Shown here: in pieces, positions 43,867 to 50,852 of the stretch
Position numbering within the stretch: the first letter of the stretch is position 1
Layout of the letters: every line of letters begins with the position of its first letter
From: Selenomonadales bacterium
GTDB lineage: Bacteria; Bacillota; Negativicutes; Sporomusales; UBA7701
NCBI GenBank assembly: GCA_029976065.1
Contig: JARKNV010000048.1
Location: forward strand, 26,167-90,166
Length of the DNA: 64,000 bases
Reading direction: 5' to 3'
Program-made: the position numbers and the translations under genes
Notes under the pieces: model-generated
What the model saw: only the letters and a program-made list of their open reading frames with translations
What the model was told of the DNA's origin: nothing
Databases searched by the model: none

Positions 43867-44187
43867 TTAACCGCAGCAGCCGCCGGTGTTTGTCGTCTGT
43901 ACGCCCTTCAGCACCAGTTTGCTGCCGAAGATGGAGTCGGCGGCGTCGATTTCGACGTTGCCGAGTTCGCTCATGGAGGTATGCACGTAAACGGTTGCTC
44001 CGTTGACGGTCATTTGCCGGTATTGGCCGGCTTCGTCGGGTTCCGGTGTGCCCCGCCGCACGGACGGGATGGTTCTCACCTGGGGACCGCCTCAGCCAAA
44101 GGTAACTTTTTTCTCGACCTTGACGGTGACGATGTTGCCCTCGCCGGCGATGAGAGACTGCGCCTTGGGGCTGATGGTCAGGTTCAT
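43867..44187 (-). CDS. Selenoprotein of the CC/Se-motif type, in-frame UGA read as selenocysteine
   Basis: A 106-residue protein is encoded if TGA at 44094-44092 is read as selenocysteine (residue 32). Upstream of the TGA the frame reads MNLTISPKAQSLIAGEGNIV ... KVTFG; downstream it continues GGPQVRTIPSVRRGTPEP and ends TNTGGCCG with a Cys-Cys motif. Ribosome site AGGAGCTGCTGACCC precedes the ATG, and codon use is continuous across the TGA. The layout (Sec in a glycine-flanked site, C-terminal CC) fits small HesB/IscA-like CC/Se selenoproteins. A SECIS-like hairpin follows the TGA. The alternative is a nonsense-mutated gene. The role may be in sulfur/selenium or redox chemistry. Confidence 0.75.
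44045..44094 (-). promoter_or_regulatory. Candidate bacterial SECIS element
   Basis: Beginning at the UGA, the minus-strand RNA can form GGUG/CACC and CCCGUC/GGCGGG stems closed by a CGUGC loop that exposes GU about 30 bases after the UGA, within the range for bacterial SECIS hairpins. Confidence 0.5.
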
Positions 44188-44372
44188 GGGTCAGCAGCTC
44201 CTTCCTGTATGGACCCCCCTCCAGGGGGAGGGCGGTTTATTTTATTGTAATATGGTACCCCGGAACCGTCAATGCGATTACTGGTTTTTGTCTGTCCTGT
44301 CCGCCATAATACTTTATTATCGCCTTCCCGGAGGGAGGTTTTCCCGGGGGCGAGAAGACGGAGAAATGAGCT

Positions 44373-45569
44373 ATGAACAATTCTATGTCGCGCCCGGGCG
44401 GCAACGGCCCGATGCTGGGCGCTTTCGCGGCGGGCTGGGCGGTCATTTACGCCGACCGCACGGTGCTTTATCCGCTGCTGACGGTGATCGCCGCGGATTT
44501 CGGCTTGTCGTCGACGGAGGCGGGCCTGCTGACGAGCACTTATTTTCTGATGTATCTGGTGCTGCAACTGCCGGCCGGCATGGCCGGCGACCGCTGGGGC
44601 CTGAAGAGGGTGCTGCTGGCGACATACGCTTTGGCGGGCGCGGGGGTGCTCGGCCTGGGCCTGACGGGGGCGAGCTACGCGTCGCTGCTGTTTTTCGTGG
44701 GCCTGCACGGCTTGGGGGCCGGGGGCTATTACCCGGCGGCTTACGGGACGATGCTGCAGGTGGTGGCGCCGGAGCGGCGCGGGCTCGGCGCGGCGGTTAT
44801 CGGCACGGGGATGGCGGCCGGGCTGCTGGCGGGGCTGGCGATGAGCGGGCCGGTGTACGAGTGGCTGGGAAGCTGGCGGGCGCCGTTCCTGCTGCTGTGT
44901 ATTCCGACGTTTTTGATGCTGGGCTTTTTCCAGCTGGCGGTGCCGGCGGTGCGGAGCGCGGCGACGGCGTCGTGGCGCGATTACAAGGCGATCTTGGCCG
45001 ACCGCGAGCTGTGGCTTATCAATGTGGTGACTTTCACGGCGCTGTACGGTTTCTGGGTGGCGGTGACGTGGGGGCCGACGTTCCTGAAGCTGGAGCGCGG
45101 CTTCAGCCTGGGGCAGGCCGGCTTTTATACGGGGCTGGTGGCGCTGACGGCGCTGCCGGCGGGGCTGGCGTGGGGCAAGCTGTCGGACCGCTACGGCCGC
45201 AAGCCGGTGGCGCTGCTGGTGCTGCCCTGCTGCGCGCTGGCGCTGGGGGTCCTTTCCCAGGTGACGAGCCCGCCGGCGATAATCGCGGCGCTGCTGGCGT
45301 TCGGGCTGTTCAGCAATTCGGCGTTTACGCCGATCATGGCGGCCTGGACGGGGGATATCGTGAGCCGGCGCTATCCCGGGCTGATGGGGGCGGCGGTGGG
45401 GGTGTTCAATTTCGTGGTGATGTCGGCGGCGATCGTGGCGCCGACCGTTTCCGGCTTCCTGCGGGACGCGACGGGGTCGCTGGTGCCGGCGATGCTGGCG
45501 GGCAGCGCGCTGGTGCTGGCCGGGTCGACGCTGATTCTGCTGCTGCCGGGGAAGATGAAGGAGAAGTAG
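44373..45569 (+). CDS. Major facilitator superfamily transporter
   Basis: The 398-residue protein has twelve predicted membrane helices. The loop 2-3 signature GDRWGLKRVLLATY and its repeat in the second half LSDRYGRKPVALL mark an MFS permease of the anion/sugar-acid or oxalate/formate-like groups; the substrate is not clear. ATG follows GGAGAAATGAGCT. A terminator follows. There is no adjacent enzyme suggesting a substrate. Confidence 0.9.
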   Translation: MNNSMSRPGGNGPMLGAFAAGWAVIYADRTVLYPLLTVIAADFGLSSTEAGLLTSTYFLMYLVLQLPAGMAGDRWGLKRVLLATYALAGAGVLGLGLTGASYASLLFFVGLHGLGAGGYYPAAYGTMLQVVAPERRGLGAAVIGTGMAAGLLAGLAMSGPVYEWLGSWRAPFLLLCIPTFLMLGFFQLAVPAVRSAATASWRDYKAILADRELWLINVVTFTALYGFWVAVTWGPTFLKLERGFSLGQAGFYTGLVALTALPAGLAWGKLSDRYGRKPVALLVLPCCALALGVLSQVTSPPAIIAALLAFGLFSNSAFTPIMAAWTGDIVSRRYPGLMGAAVGVFNFVVMSAAIVAPTVSGFLRDATGSLVPAMLAGSALVLAGSTLILLLPGKMKEK

Positions 45570-45570
45570 G

Positions 45571-45598
45571 AAGGCCGGGCGTAATGCCCGGCCTTTCT
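45571..45598 (+). terminator. Intrinsic terminator after the MFS gene
   Basis: AAGGCCGGGC, loop GTAAT, GCCCGGCCTT then TCTT. Confidence 0.8.
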
Positions 45599-45612
45599 TA
45601 ATGGATAAATTT

Positions 45613-45843
45613 TTAGCGCGGGTAGCAGAAGCCCTGGCGGGGGTAGCAGAAACGGCGCGGGAAGCAACCAAAGCCGAAACCGAAGCCCTGGCGAGGGAAG
45701 CAGAAGCGGCGGGGGAAACAGCCGAAACCGAAACCCTGGCGGGGGAAGCAGAAGCCGAAGCCGGCGCCGACAAATATCTGGCGGTCGTCGCGCCCTTCAT
45801 CCCATTCGTCGATTTCGGGGTAATCCCAGACGGGTCTTCTCAT
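45613..45843 (-). CDS. Gly/Phe/Cys-rich repeat protein, possible spore-coat or surface protein
   Basis: The 76-residue product begins MRRPVWDYPEIDEWDEGR and then consists of repeats of the type CFPRQGFGFG, CFPRRFCFPRQ and CYPRQGFCYPR. Aromatic, Cys- and Gly-rich repeat proteins of this size are common in spore coats, but this is inference. ATG at 45843 follows GAAAGGAGCGTATGCC; the longer open frame is not needed. The opposite strand also has an open Ala/Glu-rich frame, judged a shadow because it lacks a ribosome site. Confidence 0.7.
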   Translation of the reverse strand: MRRPVWDYPEIDEWDEGRDDRQIFVGAGFGFCFPRQGFGFGCFPRRFCFPRQGFGFGFGCFPRRFCYPRQGFCYPR

Positions 45844-45928
45844 GGCATACGCTCCTTTCGGGGGGATTCTGCTACATAATATGTAAATATAATATTTGTT
45901 GTGACTATCAGGGCCGCGAGGCAAAGAC

Positions 45929-45952
45929 GAAGCCGCCCAGGCGGGCGGCTTC
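45929..45952 (-). terminator. Hairpin downstream of the aminotransferase gene
   Basis: GAAGCCGCCC, loop, GGGCGGCTTC; followed on the minus strand by GTCTTTG, a weak T-run. Confidence 0.6.
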
Positions 45953-45970
45953 GGGTGTTATGGCGATTGT

Positions 45971-46828
45971 TTACTTTGCGCCGCATTCTTTGACGATGAG
46001 CGCATTATAGGCTTCGATGAGTTTGCGGGTGACGGGGCCGGGCTGGCCGCTGCCGATGGTGGCGGCGTCCATGCGCACGAGGGGCATGATTTCGGTGTTG
46101 GTGCCGCAGACGAAGGCTTCTTCGGCTTTGAGGGCGAAGGGCTGGTCGAAGCCTTTTTCAACGACGGCGAGGCCGAGTTTGGGAACGAGCTGTTCGAGGA
46201 TGAGGGTGCGGGTGATGCCGCGGAGGATGAGGTTGCTGACGGGGTGGGTCCAGAGGACGCCGTCCTTGATGATGAAGAAGTTGCTGCTGGAGCCTTCGGT
46301 GACGATGCCGTCGCGGATCTGGACGGCTTCGAAGGCGCCGACGTCTTTGCCCCGCTGTTTGGCGAGGAGGTTGCCGAGCAGGTTGATGGATTTTATGTCG
46401 CAGCGAAGCCAGCGTTCGTCGGGCACGAAGGCGCCTTTGGCGCCGGTGGCCTGGAGTTCGACGTTGGCTTTGGCGGGACGTATGGACATTGTGAGGCGGG
46501 GGACCATATTTTCAGGGAAGGCGTGGGCCCGGGGCGCGACGCCGCGGGTGATCTGGAGGTAGACGGCCGCCTCGGCGAGGCCGCTTTCTTTGATGAGTTG
46601 CGCGTGGAAGGAGGCGAGTTCTTCGAAGGTGTAGACGGCGGGTATCTTGAGTTCGCGCAGCGACCGGTAGAGGCGGTCCATGTGGGGTTTGAGGGCGAAG
46701 GGTCTCCCGTTGTAGACGCGGGTTACTTCGTAGACGCCGTCGCCGAATTGGTAGCCGCGGTCTTCCATTTCGACGATTTTTTCGCTGAGGTCGATTATCC
46801 GGCCGTCAAGCAGTCCTATTGCTGCCAT
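45971..46828 (-). CDS. D-amino-acid transaminase (class IV aminotransferase)
   Basis: This PLP enzyme of 285 residues interconverts D-alanine and D-glutamate via 2-oxo acids, supplying peptidoglycan precursors. Motifs: DRGYQFGDGVYEVTRVYNG near the N-terminus, the PLP lysine in RCDIKSINLLGNLLAKQ, and EGSSSNFFIIKDG with ILRGITR later. The pattern favours D-alanine transaminase over branched-chain types. ATG at 46828 has AAAGGATGATCACA upstream; an ATG nine bases earlier is possible. It is monocistronic. Confidence 0.9.
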   Translation of the reverse strand: MAAIGLLDGRIIDLSEKIVEMEDRGYQFGDGVYEVTRVYNGRPFALKPHMDRLYRSLRELKIPAVYTFEELASFHAQLIKESGLAEAAVYLQITRGVAPRAHAFPENMVPRLTMSIRPAKANVELQATGAKGAFVPDERWLRCDIKSINLLGNLLAKQRGKDVGAFEAVQIRDGIVTEGSSSNFFIIKDGVLWTHPVSNLILRGITRTLILEQLVPKLGLAVVEKGFDQPFALKAEEAFVCGTNTEIMPLVRMDAATIGSGQPGPVTRKLIEAYNALIVKECGAK

Positions 46829-46969
46829 TGTGATCATCCTTTCTGGTGCGGGTTAGTTGTTTTATTTCCCCGCCGGACGGGATATTCCTGCCAGGGTTCG
46901 GCAGCCGGCAGGAAAAGAGCCGGGCGGCGGGGAATTTAGCGGAGAGTTTGCGTATAGGGGTGATTTTTT

Positions 46970-47506
46970 ATGTATTGGAAGAAACCGGGACCGGCCAATA
47001 CTGAGGCTACGGTGGGGCTGGCGCTGGAAAGGGCGGCTGCTGCCGGTATCGCGGATATCGTGGTGGCGTCGAACAGCGGGGCGACGGCGGAATTTCTGGC
47101 CGGGAAGGCCCCGAACGTGGTGTGCGTGACTCATGCCCAGGGCTACGCGGCGCCGGGGGAGAACGAGATGCCGGCCGCGGTGCGCGAGGCTTTGACCGCC
47201 CGCGGGGTGAAGGTGCTGACGACGACGCATGTGCTGTCGGGGGCGGAACGGGGCATAAGCCGCAAGTTCAGCGGGGCTTATCCGGTGGAGATTATGGCCC
47301 ATACGCTCAGGATGTTCGGCCAGGGCGTGAAGGTGTGCGTGGAGGTGGCGGTGATGGCGCTGGACGCCGGCCTGATCCCGTACGGCCGCGAGGTGATCGC
47401 GGTGGGCGGCACGGGCAAGGGGGCTGATACGGCGGTGATACTGAGGCCGGCGCACGCGGGCAATATTTTCGATACTTATATCTGTGAGATTATCTGCAAG
47501 CCCTAG
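46970..47506 (+). CDS. Stand-alone pyruvate-kinase C-terminal (alpha/beta) domain protein
   Basis: The 178-residue protein matches the C-terminal domain of pyruvate kinase without the catalytic barrel: TEATVGLALERAAAAGIADI, VVASNSGATAEFLAGKAP, and AVGGTGKGADTAVIL. Such proteins occur widely in Bacillota and archaea with unknown role, perhaps binding a sugar phosphate. ATG follows AGGGGTGATTTTTT. Its stop codon overlaps that of the convergent peroxiredoxin gene (47503-47506). A complete pyruvate kinase lies at 52407-54161. Confidence 0.85.
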   Translation: MYWKKPGPANTEATVGLALERAAAAGIADIVVASNSGATAEFLAGKAPNVVCVTHAQGYAAPGENEMPAAVREALTARGVKVLTTTHVLSGAERGISRKFSGAYPVEIMAHTLRMFGQGVKVCVEVAVMALDAGLIPYGREVIAVGGTGKGADTAVILRPAHAGNIFDTYICEIICKP

Positions 47507-47967
47507 GATTGAAGCGCCGCCAGAACGGTTTGGGCGTGGCCGGCGACTTTGACGCCGCGGAAGATGCGGGCGAGGCGGCCGTTTTCGTCGATGACGAAGG
47601 TGGAGCGTTCGATGCCGAGGACTTTTTTGCCGTACATGGTTTTTTCCTTGAGGACGCCGTAGAGGCGGCAGACGGCGCTGTCGGCGTCGCTGAGGAGCGG
47701 GTACGGCAGGGCGTGTTTGGCGGCGAATTTTTCGTGGGTGGCGAGGCTGTCGCGGCTGACGCCGAGGACAAGGGCGCCGGCGGCGGCGAATTGGGGGTGG
47801 AGGTCGCGAAACTCGCGAGCTTCGTCCGTTCAGCCGGATGTGTTGTCTTTGGAATAGAAGAAGAGGACGATTTTTTGGCCGCGGTGGGCGCCGAGGCTTA
47901 TTTCCCGGCCGCCGGTGGCGGGGAGGGTGAAGTCGGGGGCTGGTGCGCCGACGGTGAGTTCGTTCAT
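47503..47967 (-). CDS. Selenocysteine-containing peroxiredoxin (Bcp/PrxQ type), in-frame UGA
   Basis: A 154-residue thiol peroxidase is encoded if TGA at 47832-47830 is read as selenocysteine. The frame starts MNELTVGAPAPDFTLPATGG and reads VLFFYSKDNTSG-(UGA)-TDEAREF, where Bcp/PrxQ proteins have the peroxidatic cysteine (YPKDNTPGCT); it then continues LVLGVSRDSLATHEKFAAKH and LKEKTMYGKKVLGIERSTF to the normal family end. Sec is residue 46. The resolving cysteine position of E. coli Bcp (C50) is Ala; another Cys occurs in SAVCRLYG. Ribosome site AAGGTAGCATA precedes the ATG. A SECIS-like hairpin starts 12 bases after the UGA. Reduction of peroxides in an anaerobe is the expected role. Confidence 0.88.
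47805..47832 (-). promoter_or_regulatory. Candidate bacterial SECIS element
   Basis: After the UGA, a 12-base spacer leads to the perfect hairpin CGCGA-GUU-UCGCG on the minus-strand RNA. The GU in its apical loop lies 17 bases after the UGA, as in known bacterial SECIS elements. Confidence 0.6.
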
Positions 47968-48051
47968 TATGCTACCTTCTTTCGCTATTTTTTCCCACTG
48001 TGTTTAGTATAGCACGAAGGATGGCCGATAGTCATACGGAGGTTCAGGTAA

Positions 48052-48993
48052 ATGTCCGAGTCCAGACAGGGGTTTATGTATGCCGCGTTGCTGAGCGTGT
48101 CTTTTCTGTGGGGGGCGTCGTTCGCGGCCGCGAAGGTGGGGATGGCGGAGCTGGCGCCGATTAATCTGGTGGTGCTGCGGTTCGTGATCGCGGCGGCGAT
48201 TTTCGGGGCGATGCTGCTTTTCCGGCGGGAGCGGTCGACGATTGAGCGGGCCGATGTGTGGCGGTTCGTGGTGCTGGGCTTTACGATGGTGACGTCGTAT
48301 TTTTATATCCAGTATACGGCGTTGACGTATACGACGACGGTGAAGGCGGCGCTGATCGTGGCGACGATCCCGGTGTGGACGGCGATTTTCGCGGCGGCGC
48401 TGGGCTGGGAGCGGGTGTCGCCGGTGGGGGCGGCGGGGATAGTGGTGGCTCTGGGCGGGGTGTCGCTGATTATCGGCGGCGGCCGCGGGGGGGCCGAGCT
48501 GCTGTCGTCGGCGACGCTGCCGGGGGATGTGCTGATTTTGGTTAATGCGTTGACGTGGGCGGGGATTACGCTGTACGGGAAGGCGATTATGCAGAAGTAC
48601 CCGCCGTTTTTGACGATGGCGTGGACGCATATTTTCGGGACGGCGCTATTGGCACCGTTCGCTTTCGTGGCTACGCCGCTGGCTCCTGTGCCGCTGGCGG
48701 GGCAGATCGGCGGGATTACGTGGCCGACGGTGGCCGCGGCTCTTTTTTTGGCGCTGCTGTGCTCGGTGTACGCTTATTATGTGTGGTACCTGGGCGTGGA
48801 GCGGCTGGGGGCGGTGCAGACGTCTTCGTTTTCGTATTTCAATCCGCTGTTCGCCGCGATCGTGGGGGTGCTGTACATGGGGGAGAGGCTGAGCGTGTAT
48901 GTGGTGTCCGGCGGCCTGGTCGTGCTGGCGGGGGTTTATGTGACGAATCGGGCCGCGAGGCGTACGGCGGCGGCCCGCCAGGCGAGGGTTTGA
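48052..48993 (+). CDS. EamA-family (DMT superfamily) transporter
   Basis: The 313-residue protein has ten predicted membrane helices in two EamA repeats. The first repeat begins FLWGASFAAAKVGMAELAPI and the second VNALTWAGITLYGKAIM. These permeases usually export metabolites or amino acids; the substrate is unknown. ATG follows GGAGGTTCAGGTAA. The next gene starts two bases after its stop, so they are cotranscribed. Confidence 0.9.
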   Translation: MSESRQGFMYAALLSVSFLWGASFAAAKVGMAELAPINLVVLRFVIAAAIFGAMLLFRRERSTIERADVWRFVVLGFTMVTSYFYIQYTALTYTTTVKAALIVATIPVWTAIFAAALGWERVSPVGAAGIVVALGGVSLIIGGGRGGAELLSSATLPGDVLILVNALTWAGITLYGKAIMQKYPPFLTMAWTHIFGTALLAPFAFVATPLAPVPLAGQIGGITWPTVAAALFLALLCSVYAYYVWYLGVERLGAVQTSSFSYFNPLFAAIVGVLYMGERLSVYVVSGGLVVLAGVYVTNRAARRTAAARQARV

Positions 48994-48995
48994 CC

Positions 48996-50123
48996 GTGGG
49001 GAGGATTGCGGCTGTCGAGTATATCCGCGGGGTGGCGATGCTGGGGGTGGTGGGCATCCACACGGGCGCTTATTCGCTGAACGGCCCGGAGGTGAATGTC
49101 CATGTGTTCGCGCTGCTGGAGATTTTTACGCGGTTTAGTGTGCCGATCTTTTTTTTCGTGTCGGCGTTCGGGCTTTTCCGCCAGCATGCTCCGGGGAGGC
49201 CGCTGGCTTACGGGGTTTTCTGGCGGCGGCGGGCGCTGACGGTGCTGGTGCCGTATGTGGCGTGGTCGCTTTTGTATATGTGGCATTATACGTGGGTTAC
49301 GGGGGACGCGCGGGCGTGGGAGACGCCGTATGTTTACGAGTATTTGCTGTTCGGGCTGGCGTCGTATCAGCTTTATTTCCTGGTGATCCTGATTTGGTTT
49401 TATGCGCTGATGCCGCTGTGGCGGGCGGTGGTGCCGATGCTGGCGGCGCGGCCGCTGCCGTGGCTGGGGGCGCTGCTGGCGGCGCAGGTGGCGTTTAATT
49501 ATTGGTCGTGCCATGTGCTGCCGTGGCGGGCGGAGGATTATTACGCCGATTTGGCGCTGAAGCACCGCCTGAGTTATTGGGTGCTGCATTATGTGTTCGT
49601 GTTCCTGCTGGGGGCGGTGTGCGCGGTGCGGCTGGAGGATTTCCGGGCGTTCGCGGCCAGGCGGCGGCGGGCGCTGGGGGCGTTTTTCGCGGTGTCGCTG
49701 GCGGCGCTGCTGGGGCATTATTATTGGCTGCTGGCGGCGGGCGCCGATCCGGAGCGGGCGCTGAACGCGGCCCAGCAGTTGAGCCCGGCGGGGGTGGTGT
49801 ATACGCTGGCGGCCTGCCTGTTCCTGTTCGCGCTGTTCGACGGGGGACTGCCGGCGGGGGCCGCGGCGGCGCTGACGGCGCTGGCGTGTTATTCGTACGC
49901 GATTTATCTGGTGCATCCGCTGGTGATGTTTTACGCGGACAGGTGGCTGGCCGGACAGGGGCTGGCGATGACGCCGCCGGTGGTGGCGGGGTTTTATGGG
50001 CTGACGGTGCTGGGGAGCCTGATGGCGGCGCTGGCGCTGGAGCGGGCGGCCCGGCGGCTGCCGGCGCTGGGGCTGCTGCTGACGGGCGCGGCGCCGAAGA
50101 AGGCGAGAACGGAGACGCAATAG
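48996..50123 (+). CDS. Acyltransferase 3 family membrane protein (OafA/YrhL-like)
   Basis: This 375-residue integral membrane protein has about ten helices and the family opening YIRGVAMLGVVGIHTGAY, with the Arg and His expected near the active site, and VPIFFFVSAFGLF. The family O-acetylates surface polysaccharides or lipids. Start is GTG at 48996 after GCGAGGGTTTGACC; the longer upstream frame overlaps the transporter gene out of frame and is discounted. It is coupled to the upstream EamA gene. Confidence 0.88.
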   Translation: MGRIAAVEYIRGVAMLGVVGIHTGAYSLNGPEVNVHVFALLEIFTRFSVPIFFFVSAFGLFRQHAPGRPLAYGVFWRRRALTVLVPYVAWSLLYMWHYTWVTGDARAWETPYVYEYLLFGLASYQLYFLVILIWFYALMPLWRAVVPMLAARPLPWLGALLAAQVAFNYWSCHVLPWRAEDYYADLALKHRLSYWVLHYVFVFLLGAVCAVRLEDFRAFAARRRRALGAFFAVSLAALLGHYYWLLAAGADPERALNAAQQLSPAGVVYTLAACLFLFALFDGGLPAGAAAALTALACYSYAIYLVHPLVMFYADRWLAGQGLAMTPPVVAGFYGLTVLGSLMAALALERAARRLPALGLLLTGAAPKKARTETQ

Positions 50124-50126
50124 GAA

Positions 50127-50155
50127 ACCCGGAGCAGGGCTGCTCCGGGTGTTTT
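50127..50155 (+). terminator. Intrinsic terminator after the acyltransferase gene
   Basis: ACCCGGAGCA, loop GGGC, TGCTCCGGGT then GTTTT. Confidence 0.85.
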
Positions 50156-50852
50156 ATTCGGGTTTATCGACGCGGACGATTATGAATGCGCCCATGGAGG
50201 GGATATTTCGCTGACACCAGCGTTCGAAGGGGTCCGGGTGGCGGATGAGGGCTTCAGGGGCGAAGGGGGGGACGAAGATGGTGCCGCGCCAGGCGCTGAT
50301 TTTGTGGGGGGCGAGGTAGGCGCGGAGGTCGGCGATGCTGTGGAGGGTGGCGTGGCGGAAGACGGTTTTTTTGAAGAGGGTTTTGAGGCGGCGCTGCCAC
50401 GACCAGGGGCTGAGGCTGCCGAGGGTGGCGACGACGAGGCGGCCGCCGGGCCTGACGATGCGGTACATGTCCTGGAGGCAGGCGCGGGGGTCGGCGAAGA
50501 ATTCCATGGCGGTGATGCTTGTGACCATGTCGAAGCTGCCTGCGGCGAAGGGCAGGGCAGCGGCGTCGCCCTGGAGGAAGGCGACGGCGTCGCCGTGGCG
50601 GGCGGTGCGGGCGGCGGCGATGGCGAGCATTTCGGGGGAGATGTCGACGCCGGTGACGCGGGCGCCGGCCTGGAGGAGTTCGCCGGTGTAGATGCCTGTG
50701 CCGCAGCCGATGTCGGCGACGGTCATGCCGGGGACGGGGGCGGCGAGGGCCATGACGGCTTCGCGTTCATAGCGGTGGACATAGCGGCCGTGGGGGGTGG
50801 CGAACCAGGCGTCGTATTTGGCGGCGAGTTCTTGGAAGTAGTTGGCATTCAT
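50154..50852 (-). CDS. Class I SAM-dependent methyltransferase
   Basis: The 232-residue protein has the SAM-binding motif VADIGCGTGIYTGELL, VTGVDISPEML, and GDAAALPFAAGSFDMVTS, as in Methyltransf_11 enzymes acting on small molecules or lipids. The start ATG at 50852 overlaps the TGA of the upstream gene (ATGA), with no strong ribosome site, so translation is probably coupled. The much longer open frame upstream is a shadow of the neighbouring gene. The substrate is unknown. Confidence 0.9.
   Translation of the reverse strand: MNANYFQELAAKYDAWFATPHGRYVHRYEREAVMALAAPVPGMTVADIGCGTGIYTGELLQAGARVTGVDISPEMLAIAAARTARHGDAVAFLQGDAAALPFAAGSFDMVTSITAMEFFADPRACLQDMYRIVRPGGRLVVATLGSLSPWSWQRRLKTLFKKTVFRHATLHSIADLRAYLAPHKISAWRGTIFVPPFAPEALIRHPDPFERWCQRNIPSMGAFIIVRVDKPE

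Noticed and set aside
45601..45879. Plus-strand Ala/Glu-rich frame over the Cys/Phe/Gly-rich gene
   Set aside because: It has no ribosome site and overlaps the MFS terminator; the minus-strand reading has a good start signal and a protein-like repeat.
47503..47967. Peroxiredoxin as a pseudogene with a nonsense mutation
   Set aside because: The TGA replaces exactly the catalytic cysteine, the rest of the frame is undamaged, and a SECIS-like hairpin follows; a random nonsense mutation would rarely fall there.
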